Positions 1 to 8,443 of a DNA stretch of 64,000 nt are shown one piece after another. How positions within the stretch are numbered: the stretch's first letter is position 1; the number at the start of each line of letters is the position of its first letter. The notes below the pieces were generated by a model, which was given only the letters and a program-made list of their open reading frames with translations, did not search any database and was not told the DNA's origin. This stretch comes from Pseudorhodobacter antarcticus (lineage in GTDB: Bacteria > Pseudomonadota > Alphaproteobacteria > Rhodobacterales > Rhodobacteraceae), in NCBI GenBank assembly GCA_945860375.1, contig CAMAQR010000008.1, forward strand, positions 43,424-107,423, read 5' to 3'. The position numbers and the translations under genes are program-made.

Positions 1-354
1 GGTGTTCCAGTAAAGCCTTAGCCAACCCTTTGATTTTGCAAGCACCTTCAGATCCTCGATCAGCGCCCGACCCACCCCCAGCCCGCGCGCGTCGGGGCTG
101 ACGAACAGGTCTTCCAGATAGCAATCATCCCCCATCACCCAAGTGGACGGGTGGTGCTGATGGATCGCAAAGCCCACCACCTTGCCATCAACCTCGGCCA
201 GCCGCGCCTTTAGCGGGCTGGCCGGGTTCAGCAACCGCGCCCAAGTGAAGGCGGTGACCTCTTCAGGCAGATTGACATCATAATAGGCAAGAAACCCTTG
301 CCAAAGCCCACGCCAAGCCGCCTCGTCGGGCGCCAAACCATCGCGGATGATCAT
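1..354 (-). CDS. GNAT-family N-acetyltransferase, C-terminus cut by window edge
   Basis: The reading frame opens at an ATG (354-352) and runs off the left edge, giving the first 118 residues. It has the GNAT fold order: an N-terminal helix, a strand around residues 57-65, and the acetyl-CoA motif A near residues 80-100, with R-G-L-G-V-G at 90-95 preceded by L-E-D-L-F-V. Family members acetylate small amines or protein amino groups; the substrate cannot be told from the sequence. The start overlaps the stop of the upstream M20 peptidase gene in an ATGA junction, so the two are probably cotranscribed and translationally coupled. The family call is safe and the function is open. Confidence 0.85.
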   Translation of the reverse strand, partial: MIIRDGLAPDEAAWRGLWQGFLAYYDVNLPEEVTAFTWARLLNPASPLKARLAEVDGKVVGFAIHQHHPSTWVMGDDCYLEDLFVSPDARGLGVGRALIEDLKVLAKSKGWLRLYWNT

Positions 355-1721
355 ATCAGCCGCGCCAAAATCCGCGCCCAGGATCGGATGCCTTTGTGAA
401 AGCTGGCCAGATCGTATTTCTCATTCGGGGAATGGATCTGGTCGTCGTCACAGCCAAACCCCACAAGCATCGCATCCATGCCGAGATAGGTCTTGAAATA
501 GCCCGCAATCGGGATCGACCCGCCGCAGCCAACATAGGCGGCGGGGATGCCCCATTCATCGGTCAGCGCCGCGCGTGCGGCCTCGAACGCCTTGTTTTCA
601 ATGGACATCACACCAGCGGGTGAGTTGCCGTGGCCGTGAAACTCCACCGTGCAATCGGCGGGCAACTGCGCCTGAACCCAAGCGCGGAAATGGCCGCGCA
701 ACGCGTCGGGGTTTTGATCTCCGACCAGCCGGAACGACACTTTGGCATGGGCTTCGGCGGGCAGAACGGTCTTGAAACCTTCCCCCGTATAGCCGCCCCA
801 GATGCCGTTGATTTCCGCTGTCGGGCGCGACCAGATCATCTCCAAAGGCGTGCGATCAGTCTCACCCGCTGGCACCGACAGGCCGACGTCGCCCAGAAAC
901 CGCGCGTGATCGAAGGCCAGTGATTGCCATTGGGCGCGGATGGCGTCGGGCAGTTCGGTCACGCCATCGTAGAAATGTGGGACGGCGACGCGGCCCTGAT
1001 CGTCGTGCAAATTGGCCAGAATATGCGACAAAACCCGGATCGGATTGGCCGCAAGCCCGCCGTACATGCCCGAATGCAGGTCCTTGGAGGCGGCCTTGAT
1101 GGTGATCTCTTCACCCAGCAAACCCCGCAGCATGGTCACAATGGCCGGGGTTTTGGACTCGAACAACCCGGTGTCGCAGATCAGAGCCACATCGGCGCTG
1201 AGCTCGGCAGCGTTTTCCTGCATGAAGGGGATCAGCGACGGCGAGCCGGATTCCTCTTCGCCCTCAAAGAAGATGGTCAGACGGCCGGGCAGGGTGCCAT
1301 GCACGGCTTTCCAGGCGCGGCACGCCTCAAGGAACGTCATCAACTGGCCCTTGTCATCGGATGATCCACGCGCCCGGATCACTTGGCCGGTGGGGGTGTC
1401 CTGCAATTCGGGGTCAAAAGGATCGCGGTCCCAAAGGGAAAGCGGATCAACGGGTTGCACGTCGTAGTGGCCGTAAAACAGCAGGTGTTTGTCGCCCGAA
1501 CCGCCATGGCCCACCACCATCGGATGGCCCGGGGTCGGACGGCTTGACGCGTCAAACCCCAGCGATTGGAGGTCGGCCACCAGCCAGTCGGCGGCGGCGG
1601 CGCAGTCGGGTTTGTATGCCGGATCGGTGGAGATCGACCGGATGCGCAGCAGGTCCATCAGCCGGTCCAGCGCCTGCGGCAGATCGGCGTCTATGCGGTT
1701 CAATACGGCGTCGAGGGTCAT
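351..1721 (-). CDS. M20-family dipeptidase/metallopeptidase
   Basis: A zinc-dependent M20 peptidase of about 456 residues, probably cytoplasmic, of the carnosinase/CNDP-like dipeptidase group. Metal-ligand motifs follow in order: H-Y-D-V-Q-P, S-D-D-K-G-Q, the catalytic G-E-E-E-S-G-S, C-D-T-G, and a C-terminal Q-I-H-S-P-N-E. A dimerisation domain lies between about residues 200 and 350. I chose the second Met (1721) because GGAGA sits about 7 nt before it; the upstream ATG at 1733 lacks a good ribosome site and would add four residues. The stop overlaps the start of the GNAT gene. Exact peptide substrate unknown. Confidence 0.92.
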   Translation of the reverse strand: MTLDAVLNRIDADLPQALDRLMDLLRIRSISTDPAYKPDCAAAADWLVADLQSLGFDASSRPTPGHPMVVGHGGSGDKHLLFYGHYDVQPVDPLSLWDRDPFDPELQDTPTGQVIRARGSSDDKGQLMTFLEACRAWKAVHGTLPGRLTIFFEGEEESGSPSLIPFMQENAAELSADVALICDTGLFESKTPAIVTMLRGLLGEEITIKAASKDLHSGMYGGLAANPIRVLSHILANLHDDQGRVAVPHFYDGVTELPDAIRAQWQSLAFDHARFLGDVGLSVPAGETDRTPLEMIWSRPTAEINGIWGGYTGEGFKTVLPAEAHAKVSFRLVGDQNPDALRGHFRAWVQAQLPADCTVEFHGHGNSPAGVMSIENKAFEAARAALTDEWGIPAAYVGCGGSIPIAGYFKTYLGMDAMLVGFGCDDDQIHSPNEKYDLASFHKGIRSWARILARLI

Positions 1722-1832
1722 CACAGTCTCCATTTCGTGATCGGCAAGGCCAAGCCTAACAGGCGGGCGGGGACTGTCCAGAGCCGCCGCGCTGCGCTAT
1801 AGCCGGGAAAATTGCGACCCGGAGGGTTTGAG

Positions 1833-2387
1833 ATGCGGAAACTTGCCTTTATTGTTGCCATGGCCATGGCCATGGCGGGTGTGGCGGCGGCAGAGCCGAT
1901 TGACAGCAAGACCGCCAAGAAGGCGCTGTTTGCCCCGATCAAGGCCGAGGTAGAGGTTCTGGCATCGGCGGGTCTGCCGAAAGATCAGGCGGCGGCGCTG
2001 GAAATCGTTGGCGGGCAACAGCTTTATTATGGCGCTATTGCGATTTCTCCCGATGAGGGCCTGATGTCGGCGGCGACGGTGGCCGCGGCGAATTACCATG
2101 ACACCGATGCGGCCTCCGCTGTGGCCTTGGCCGAATGCAATGCCAAGAAGACCGCCCAGATGGATTGTGTGGTGGTGGCGTTGATCCGGCCCAAGGGCTG
2201 GAAAGAAAAGGGTTTTCAGCTGTCATCAGATGCGACGGCTGGGTTCGAAGACGACGCCACGGGCGCGCTTGCGGTGTCGCCCGATACCGGAGCCTGGGGC
2301 GTTGGTGCGGACGGCGATGCTGCGATCAAGGCCTGCGCGGCCCTCACTGGTCAGGCCACGGATTGCAGCGTGGTCATCGCCAACTGA
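1833..2387 (+). CDS. secreted hypothetical protein, DUF4189-like
   Basis: A 184-residue protein with a clear Sec signal peptide: M-R-K, a hydrophobic run containing the repeat A-M-A-M-A-M encoded by tandem ATGGCC units (about 1860-1877), and an A-A-A cleavage site. The mature part is alanine-rich with four cysteines in two C-x(10-12)-C pairs, and two regions of the type 'A...C......C.VV' that recall DUF4189 proteins. GGAGGG at 1821-1826 is 6 nt before the ATG and decides the start. It precedes hemA but is separated from it by a terminator, so it is its own unit. No function can be assigned. Confidence 0.8.
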   Translation: MRKLAFIVAMAMAMAGVAAAEPIDSKTAKKALFAPIKAEVEVLASAGLPKDQAAALEIVGGQQLYYGAIAISPDEGLMSAATVAAANYHDTDAASAVALAECNAKKTAQMDCVVVALIRPKGWKEKGFQLSSDATAGFEDDATGALAVSPDTGAWGVGADGDAAIKACAALTGQATDCSVVIAN

Positions 2388-2400
2388 TCAAAGACCGGGG

Positions 2401-2430
2401 CGGGGCGTCAAAATGCCCCGTTTCGTTTTG
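2401..2430 (+). terminator. Rho-independent terminator after the secreted protein gene
   Basis: The stem CGGGGC / GCCCCG (2401-2406 and 2415-2420) encloses an 8-nt A-rich loop and is followed by TTTCGTTTT. It lies 14 nt after the upstream stop codon and separates that gene from the hemA promoter. Confidence 0.8.
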
Positions 2431-2437
2431 GCTCGGA

Positions 2438-2451
2438 TTGACCCAAGTCAA
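2438..2451 (+). promoter_or_regulatory. FNR-type (FnrL) box upstream of hemA
   Basis: TTGACCCAAGTCAA is a perfect palindrome matching the FNR consensus TTGAY-N4-RTCAA. It is 51 bp upstream of the hemA start codon. In Rhodobacter sphaeroides, FnrL raises hemA expression when oxygen falls, so the site is expected here; that it is active in this organism is inference. Confidence 0.82.
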
Positions 2452-2502
2452 GGTATCTTGCGGGCATATCTTTGAGACAAGCGCAAGGATCAGGAGCCGA
2501 TA

Positions 2503-3726
2503 ATGACCTACGACAAAGCGCTGGACGATGCGATTGGCCGTTTGCACGACGAGGGCCGCTATCGCACGTTTATTGATATCGAACGTCGCAAGGGACATTA
2601 CCCGCAGGCGATCTGGCGCAGACCGGATGGGTCCGAGGCCGATATCACGGTCTGGTGCGGCAATGATTATCTTGGCATGGGGCAGCACCCCGACGTTCTG
2701 GCCGCGATGCACGAGGCTTTGGACGCGACCGGGGCAGGGTCGGGCGGCACCCGCAACATCTCGGGCACCACGGTTTACCACAAGCGGCTTGAGGCGGAAC
2801 TGGCTGACCTGCATCACAAAGAGGCGGCCTTGGTGTTCACCTCGGCCTATATCGCCAATGACGCAACACTTTCGACGCTGCCGAAGCTGTTCCCCGGCCT
2901 GATCATCTATTCCGATGCGTTGAACCACGCCTCGATGATCGAAGGCATCCGCCGCAACGGTGGCGCGCGCCGGATTTTCCGGCACAATGACGTGGCCCAT
3001 CTGCGCGAATTGCTGGCGGCGGATGATCCGGCCGCCCCCAAATTGATCGCGTTCGAGTCGATTTATTCGATGGATGGCGATTTCGGCCCGATCAAGGCCA
3101 TTTGCGATGCGGCGGAGGAGTTCAACGCCCTGACCTATATCGACGAAGTGCATGCGGTGGGCATGTATGGCCCGCGCGGTGCAGGGGTGGCAGAGCGTGA
3201 CGGCTTGATGCACCGGATCGACATTATCAACGGCACTTTGGCCAAGGCTTACGGTGTCTTTGGAGGCTATATTGCTGCAAGTGCGAAGATGGTCGATGCA
3301 GTGCGTTCCTATGCGCCGGGCTTCATTTTCACCACCTCTTTGCCCCCTGCGATTGCGGCTGGAGCGGCGGCCTCGGTGCGGGTGCTGAAGACCGCGCAAC
3401 ACCTGCGGGACGCGCAGCAGACCAACGCCCGTATCCTGAAGCTGCGGCTGCGCGCGATGGGCCTGCCGATCATCGACTACGGGTCGCATATTGTGCCTGT
3501 TCATGTCGGCGACCCCATCCATTGCAAGATGCTGTCGGATATGTTGCTGGAACAGCACGGCATTTATGTGCAGCCAATCAACTATCCCACGGTGCCACGC
3601 GGCACGGAACGGCTGCGGTTTACGCCCTCACCGGGGCACGATTCCGGCCAAATTGACCGGCTTGTCAAGGCGATGGACGGGCTGTGGCAACATTGTGCGC
3701 TAAATCGCGCCGAGGTCTGTGCTTAG
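2503..3726 (+). CDS. hemA: 5-aminolevulinate synthase
   Basis: Condenses glycine and succinyl-CoA to 5-aminolevulinate, the first step of tetrapyrrole (haem, bacteriochlorophyll, B12) synthesis by the C4 route used by alphaproteobacteria. The 407-residue length is standard. Visible motifs: a glycine-rich [10 protein letters not shown] substrate/PLP region near residue 80, the D-E-V-H-A-V-G PLP aspartate, and the Schiff-base lysine in T-L-A-K-A-Y-G at residue 248, the same position as in Rhodobacter capsulatus ALAS. AGGAG at 2492-2496 precedes the ATG by 6 nt. An FNR-type box upstream suggests oxygen control. It is monocistronic by its surroundings. Confidence 0.98.
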   Translation: MTYDKALDDAIGRLHDEGRYRTFIDIERRKGHYPQAIWRRPDGSEADITVWCGNDYLGMGQHPDVLAAMHEALDATGAGSGGTRNISGTTVYHKRLEAELADLHHKEAALVFTSAYIANDATLSTLPKLFPGLIIYSDALNHASMIEGIRRNGGARRIFRHNDVAHLRELLAADDPAAPKLIAFESIYSMDGDFGPIKAICDAAEEFNALTYIDEVHAVGMYGPRGAGVAERDGLMHRIDIINGTLAKAYGVFGGYIAASAKMVDAVRSYAPGFIFTTSLPPAIAAGAAASVRVLKTAQHLRDAQQTNARILKLRLRAMGLPIIDYGSHIVPVHVGDPIHCKMLSDMLLEQHGIYVQPINYPTVPRGTERLRFTPSPGHDSGQIDRLVKAMDGLWQHCALNRAEVCA

Positions 3727-3777
3727 GGTCTTTCTGCGCATGCAGAATCGCTTGCCCTGTGCTACTCAGTCCGCAAT

Positions 3778-5049
3778 ATGAAAAACATGAGTCGACGGTG
3801 GTGCGGCTCGGGGCAACGGGACAGCGATGGGGCGGATGGCATGATCGGGCGGAGGTTTAGAACTCCGGCGCCAGTCGAAGACAAACCCAAAGGGTTTGAC
3901 GACTTCGATCTGCGTCTTGGCGATCTGATGCGTGGCGAACGTGCCACTTTGGGTAAATCCCTTCTGGATATTCAGCGGGAGTTGAAGATCAAGGCAACCT
4001 ATATCGCTGCCATTGAAAACGCTGACGTTTCTGCCTTTGAAACCCCTGGATTCATCGCGGGCAATGTTCGGTCTTACGCCCGATATCTTGGGATGGACCC
4101 GGATTGGGCCTTTGCAAAGTTTTGCCGCGAAGCGAATTTCGAGGTCGCGCATGGCATGTCTGCGGCGGCGTCTTCTGCTTCAATGACCGCTCTGCGCGCT
4201 CGCCAAAGTGCTGCTGAGGGTCGTGACGGGCTTTCCGATCTGAACCCGTCTTTCATTCCGCGCGCAGAAAGCGTGTTTGCCCGCGTTGAACCCGGCGCAG
4301 TCGGGTCGTTGGCGGTGCTGATCGCGTTGATTGGCGCTTTGGGGTATGGCGGTTGGTCTGTGTTGCAAGAAGTGCAACGTGTGCAATTGTCTCCGGTGGA
4401 TCAGGCACCCTTGGTGGTGGCCGAGTTGGACCCTCTGGCGGATGTGCAGGGCACAGCGCCGCTGACCCGCGCGCCTGTCGCCAATGATGTGGCGGCGGCT
4501 GAACTGCTGGCGGCCAATGGCGGTACGGCGGATCCGCTTGATCGCTTGTATCAACCACAGGCGCTGGATGTGCCAGTGCTGACCGCCCGTGATGGGCCGA
4601 TTGCCGCGATAAACCCGCGCAATGCAGACGTCTTGCCTGCCGCTGTCGCGCAGGCTGAGGGTATTGCTGCCGCAGATGACGCTGTGCAAGTCGTGGCCGA
4701 TGCCAAGCCAGGCGTCGAAGTGCTGGCCGTGCGTCCGTCATGGGTGCGGGTGTCGGCCGCTGATGGCACCGTGCTGTTTGAGAAGATCCTGAATGCCGGC
4801 GAACGCTACGCAGTGCCGCCGCTGCAACAGGCGGCTGAATTGCGGTCGGGCAACTCGGGCTCAATCTACTTTGTGGTGAATGGCCAGACCTTTGGCCCCG
4901 CAGCCCCCGGCGCGCAGGTGATCAAGAATGTCGCCCTGTCGCCCGAGGCCTTGACCGCCGCCTACGCTGTTGCCGATCTGTCCGGTGATGCCGCTCTGGC
5001 ACAGTATGTGTCGGTTGTGGCGGATGCCGGCTCGGCTCCTGCCGAATAA
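3778..5049 (+). CDS. RodZ-like helix-turn-helix membrane protein with DUF4115 domain
   Basis: Architecture is that of RodZ: an N-terminal cytoplasmic helix-turn-helix (about residues 35-110, including L-G-K-S-L-L-D-I and Y-I-A-A-I-E-N), a single membrane segment near residues 175-195, an Ala/Pro/Val-rich linker, and a C-terminal DUF4115 domain containing W-V-R-V-S-A-A-D-G. RodZ links MreB to the elongation machinery, so a role in cell shape is likely. No Shine-Dalgarno precedes 3778; an in-frame ATG at 3841 (protein beginning M-I-G-R-R-F) has GGGGCGG before it and may be the true start. A terminator follows. ispG lies downstream, as it does for rodZ in many Gram-negatives. Confidence 0.85.
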   Translation: MKNMSRRWCGSGQRDSDGADGMIGRRFRTPAPVEDKPKGFDDFDLRLGDLMRGERATLGKSLLDIQRELKIKATYIAAIENADVSAFETPGFIAGNVRSYARYLGMDPDWAFAKFCREANFEVAHGMSAAASSASMTALRARQSAAEGRDGLSDLNPSFIPRAESVFARVEPGAVGSLAVLIALIGALGYGGWSVLQEVQRVQLSPVDQAPLVVAELDPLADVQGTAPLTRAPVANDVAAAELLAANGGTADPLDRLYQPQALDVPVLTARDGPIAAINPRNADVLPAAVAQAEGIAAADDAVQVVADAKPGVEVLAVRPSWVRVSAADGTVLFEKILNAGERYAVPPLQQAAELRSGNSGSIYFVVNGQTFGPAAPGAQVIKNVALSPEALTAAYAVADLSGDAALAQYVSVVADAGSAPAE

Positions 5050-5071
5050 AGTTCCGTTGAAATGACGCTGG

Positions 5072-5103
5072 AAAAGCCCCGCGGCGGTTGCTCCGGGGCT
5101 TTG
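5072..5103 (+). terminator. Rho-independent terminator between the rodZ-like gene and ispG
   Basis: AAAGCCCCG (5073-5081) pairs with CGGGGCTTT (5094-5102) around a 12-nt loop, followed by a T-containing tail. It lies 22 nt after the rodZ-like stop codon. Confidence 0.75.
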
Positions 5104-5143
5104 GTCTGTTTATCTGTCGGACAACCCCGCGAAAGGCCGCATA

Positions 5144-6265
5144 ATGACCCACAATCCGATCCGCCCTTGGCGCAACATATCGCGCCGTGTGTCGCGCCAG
5201 ATCCGCGTTGGCAAGGTTCTGGTCGGTGGCGATGCGCCGATTTCGGTGCAGACCATGACCAACACCCTGACCACCGATATCGCAGCCACGATTGAACAAA
5301 TCCAACGCTGCGCGGTGGCGGGGGCGGACATTGTGCGGGTGTCCACGCCGGACCGCGAAAGCACCTTTGCGCTGCGGGAAATCGTGCGCGAAAGCCCGGT
5401 GCCGATCGTGGCGGACATCCATTTCCACTACAAACGCGCGATCGAGGCTGCCGAGGCGGGCGCTGCCTGCCTGCGCATCAACCCCGGCAACATCGGTGAT
5501 GCCAAACGCGTGGCCGAAGTGGTGCGCGCTGCCAAGGATCACGGCTGCTCGATCCGCATCGGCGTCAACGCCGGGTCGCTGGAAAAACACCTGCTCGACA
5601 AATACGGCGAGCCTTGCCCCGATGCGATGGTCGAATCCGGGCTGGACCATATCAAACTGTTGCAGGACAACGATTTTCACGAATACAAGATCAGCGTCAA
5701 AGCCTCTGATGTGTTCATGGCCGCTGCGGCGTACCAACAACTGGCCGACGCGACAGATGCGCCCATCCATCTGGGCATCACCGAGGCCGGGGGGCTGGTG
5801 TCTGGCACGGTGAAATCGGCCATTGGCTTGGGCAATCTGCTGTGGTCAGGCATTGGCGATACCATTCGGGTGTCGCTGTCGGCCGATCCGGTGGAAGAGG
5901 TGAAGGTCGGCTTTGAAATCCTGAAAAGTCTTGGCTTGCGCCATCGCGGCGTCACCATCATCTCGTGCCCGTCTTGCGCAAGGCAGGGGTTTGACGTGAT
6001 CAAGACCGTAACGGCGCTGGAAGACCGGCTGGCCCATATCACCACCAGCCTGAGCCTGTCGATCATCGGCTGTGTGGTGAATGGCCCGGGTGAGGCGCTG
6101 ATGACCGATATCGGCTTCACCGGTGGCGGTGCCGGGTCCGGGATGGTCTATCTGGCCGGCAAGCAAAGCCACAAGCTGGGCAATGACGCGATGGTCGATC
6201 ACATCGTCGCACTGGTGGAAAAGAAAGCGGCAGAGATTGAGGCGGCGGCGCTTGTTGAAGGCTGA
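5144..6265 (+). CDS. ispG: 4-hydroxy-3-methylbut-2-enyl diphosphate synthase
   Basis: Catalyses the penultimate step of the MEP isoprenoid pathway, turning ME-cPP into HMBPP with a [4Fe-4S] cluster. The 373-residue length fits the two-domain bacterial form. An N-terminal TIM barrel ([14 protein letters not shown]) is followed by the Fe-S domain with C-P-S-C-A-R near residue 270 and G-C-V-V-N-G-P-G-E near 307, which supply the three cluster cysteines and the conserved glutamate. GAAAGG precedes the ATG. It ends 30 bp before a large palindrome that separates it from the convergent dsbA-like gene. Confidence 0.97.
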   Translation: MTHNPIRPWRNISRRVSRQIRVGKVLVGGDAPISVQTMTNTLTTDIAATIEQIQRCAVAGADIVRVSTPDRESTFALREIVRESPVPIVADIHFHYKRAIEAAEAGAACLRINPGNIGDAKRVAEVVRAAKDHGCSIRIGVNAGSLEKHLLDKYGEPCPDAMVESGLDHIKLLQDNDFHEYKISVKASDVFMAAAAYQQLADATDAPIHLGITEAGGLVSGTVKSAIGLGNLLWSGIGDTIRVSLSADPVEEVKVGFEILKSLGLRHRGVTIISCPSCARQGFDVIKTVTALEDRLAHITTSLSLSIIGCVVNGPGEALMTDIGFTGGGAGSGMVYLAGKQSHKLGNDAMVDHIVALVEKKAAEIEAAALVEG

Positions 6266-6295
6266 GACCGCGCAAACGTGACGGATGCCTGCGCA

Positions 6296-6377
6296 TTCAT
6301 CTTGGTCTAAATATCCCCGCCGGAGGCTCTTGTGGTTGGCCCAGAGCCTCCGGCGGGGATATTTAGACCAAGATGAA
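6296..6377. repeat. Perfect 35-bp inverted repeat, family element A
   Basis: The arms 6296-6330 and 6343-6377 are exact reverse complements over 35 bp, around a 12-nt loop. Each arm contains the core GGGATATTT-N4-CAAGATGAA and the inner GC-rich GCCTCCGGCGGGG. It lies between convergent ispG and the dsbA-like gene, so either transcript would fold into a very strong hairpin. The same sequence recurs elsewhere in this window. A role as a bidirectional terminator is inferred. Confidence 0.93.
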
Positions 6378-6399
6378 ACCGCCGCACGATCCCGTGGGT

Positions 6400-7146
6400 T
6401 CAGCCGCGCTCGCCCGCCACGATCTGCCGCAGGCCGTCCAAGGGCACATAACCGCGCAGCAAGGTGCTATCGATCACGAAGGTGGGGGTGCCGGAAATCT
6501 GCATGGTTTCGGCCAGCGCGTGGTTGGTGGCGATGACTTGTGTCACCTCATCGCTGGCCATTTTGATGATGATGGCGTCGGCGTCCAGACCCATGTCCGT
6601 GGCCAGCCGCCCCAGATTCTCGGCGTCGGGAGCGCCGCGCAGACCGATCAGGCCGTCATGCGCCTTCTTATAGGCATCCGGTCCATGCAGTTGCAAAACC
6701 GCAATGGCAAAACGTGATGCCGTTACAGATTCCTCGCCAAGGATCGGAAATTCCTTCAGCACAAAGCGGATGTTGCCGTCCGACTTCACCAGTTCTTCAA
6801 CCTCGGCAAAGGCTTTGCGGCAATAGCTGCAGCGGTAGTCCATGAATTCGACCACCGTCACGTCGCCATCAAGATTGCCACCCACCCAGCTGATGCCATC
6901 ATTGAAAATAAGGTCCTTGTTGTCGGCCAGAACCTGTTGGTCGCGGTTTGCCGCCGCTTCCTCTTCGCGCCCTTGCAGAACGTTCATTGCCTCGACGATG
7001 ACGTCCGGGTTTGCCAGCAGATAGGCCTTCACTTCGGCCTGAAACGCCGTGCGTTCGGCATCGGTCATATCGGCCAGACCTTCGGCCAAGGTGGGGGTGG
7101 CCAACAGGGTGGCGGTCGCCAGCAGGGCGGCAAGCAAGGAACGCAT
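6400..7146 (-). CDS. DsbA-family periplasmic thiol:disulfide oxidoreductase
   Basis: A 248-residue exported thioredoxin-fold protein. The signal peptide covers about residues 1-21, ending in T-L-A. A charged helical segment (about 25-75) precedes the fold, as in Com1/ScsC-type DsbA proteins. The redox motif is C106-S-Y-C109, preceded by V-E-F-M-D-Y, and the cis-proline loop is G-T-P-T-F near residue 225. It should oxidise, isomerise or reduce disulfides in periplasmic proteins; C-S-Y-C differs from the C-P-H-C of classical DsbA. It is transcribed away from the class I aminotransferase gene across a short interval holding a palindrome. Confidence 0.93.
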   Translation of the reverse strand: MRSLLAALLATATLLATPTLAEGLADMTDAERTAFQAEVKAYLLANPDVIVEAMNVLQGREEEAAANRDQQVLADNKDLIFNDGISWVGGNLDGDVTVVEFMDYRCSYCRKAFAEVEELVKSDGNIRFVLKEFPILGEESVTASRFAIAVLQLHGPDAYKKAHDGLIGLRGAPDAENLGRLATDMGLDADAIIIKMASDEVTQVIATNHALAETMQISGTPTFVIDSTLLRGYVPLDGLRQIVAGERG

Positions 7147-7204
7147 GAATAACCTCGGGTGGGGCGCGGGCTTGACGCGGGCGGCGCGCGGTGGACTATG
7201 ACGC

Positions 7205-7220
7205 CCAAAGCGCGCTTTGG
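7205..7220. promoter_or_regulatory. Perfect 16-bp palindrome in a divergent promoter interval
   Basis: CCAAAGCGCGCTTTGG reads the same on both strands. It lies between the divergent dsbA-like and aminotransferase genes, 30 bp before the chosen aminotransferase start. It could be an operator for either gene. If translation began at an in-frame GTG at 7191 it would be coding, so the call is tentative. Confidence 0.4.
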
Positions 7221-7250
7221 ACGATGACGCGCGACAATAGGGGCAGGGCT

Positions 7251-8405
7251 ATGGATAGATCAAGCAGGGGTCAGGTTGATCCCTTCATTGTGATGGATGT
7301 GATGGCAGAGGCCCGCGCATTGGAAGCGCAGGGGCGGCGGATCATCCATATGGAGATCGGCCAACCCGCCACGCCGGCCCCTGCTGGTGCCCGCAAGGCC
7401 TTGGCGCAGGCGTTGGACCATGACGCTTTGGGCTATACCGTGGCGCTGGGTTTGCCGCAGTTGCGTGCGGGCATCGCGGCGCTGTACCGCCGCTGGTATG
7501 GCGTCGATCTGAACCCTGACAGGGTGATTGTGACCGCGGGGTCATCGGGGGCGTTTCTGTTGGCCTTTACCGCGCTTTTCGATGCGGGCGACCGGGTGGG
7601 GATGGGCGAGCCGGGCTATCCGTCTTATCGCCAGATTCTGAAGGCGCTTTCCTTGGTGCCGGTGGGCATCCCTACGGCGTCGGAAAATCGGCTGCAGCCG
7701 GTGCCGTCTGATCTGCAAGGCATTGATCTGAAAGGGTTGATTGTCGCATCCCCCGGTAATCCTTCTGGCACTATGCTGTCGCGTGCGGCCTTGGCGGACC
7801 TGATCGCGCATGCGGATCAGCGCGGCATCAGCTTTGTATCGGACGAGATTTACCACGGGTTGCACCACGCAGACCGTGCGGTGTCGGCGCTGGAAATCAC
7901 CGATCAGGCCTATGTGATCAATTCTTTCTCCAAGTATTTCAGCATGACAGGCTGGCGCGTTGGCTGGATGGTGGTGCCGGAAGACCACATTCGCACGGTC
8001 GAACGACTGGCGCAGAACATGTTCATCTGCCCGCCCCATGCCAGCCAGATTGCGGCATTGGCGGCGCTCGATTGTATCGAAGAACTGGAGGCAAACCGCG
8101 CCACTTACGCCGCCAACCGGGCGCTGTTGCTGGCGGATTTGCCCGGTGCAGGGTTTGCCAAGATTGCGCCGCCGGACGGTGCCTTTTACATCTATGCCGA
8201 TGTGGCGGACCTGACCAACGACAGTCTGTCCTTTGCCCGCGAGTTGCTGCACGGTGCGGGTGTGGCCGTCACACCGGGCCTCGATTTCGACCCCAAACGC
8301 GGCCATCAGACCTTGCGGTTTTCCTATGCGGGGGCCACGGCGGATTTGATCGAGGGCTTGGCGCGGCTGACCGATTACATGAAAAATCGCCCCACGCAGG
8401 GGTGA
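7251..8405 (+). CDS. pyridoxal phosphate-dependent class I aminotransferase
   Basis: A 384-residue fold-type I, subgroup I aminotransferase (aspartate/aromatic/alanine transaminase-like). Motifs: the PLP loop A-G-S-S-G-A-F, S-P-G-N-P-S-G (Asn binding the cofactor), D-E-I-Y-H-G, and the Schiff-base lysine in S-F-S-K-Y-F-S-M-T-G-W-R (K228), with the substrate-carboxylate arginine near the C-terminus (L-R-F-S-Y). The ATG at 7251 was chosen because AGGGG lies 7 nt upstream and homologues begin near M-D-R-S-S. The amino-acid substrate cannot be told. An amidase gene follows after 38 bp and may be cotranscribed. Confidence 0.93.
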   Translation: MDRSSRGQVDPFIVMDVMAEARALEAQGRRIIHMEIGQPATPAPAGARKALAQALDHDALGYTVALGLPQLRAGIAALYRRWYGVDLNPDRVIVTAGSSGAFLLAFTALFDAGDRVGMGEPGYPSYRQILKALSLVPVGIPTASENRLQPVPSDLQGIDLKGLIVASPGNPSGTMLSRAALADLIAHADQRGISFVSDEIYHGLHHADRAVSALEITDQAYVINSFSKYFSMTGWRVGWMVVPEDHIRTVERLAQNMFICPPHASQIAALAALDCIEELEANRATYAANRALLLADLPGAGFAKIAPPDGAFYIYADVADLTNDSLSFARELLHGAGVAVTPGLDFDPKRGHQTLRFSYAGATADLIEGLARLTDYMKNRPTQG

Positions 8406-8443
8406 GTTTACATTGCCGTGGCTTTGAGGATAATCGCCGCAAC

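Noticed and set aside
1860..1877. ATGGCC microrepeat as a regulatory or phase-variation element
   Set aside because: It is inside a signal peptide and its 6-bp unit keeps frame, so it would not switch expression.
2374..3558. 394-codon open frame antisense to hemA
   Set aside because: High-GC codon bias keeps the opposite strand open. It has no family motif and lies fully opposite a certain hemA.
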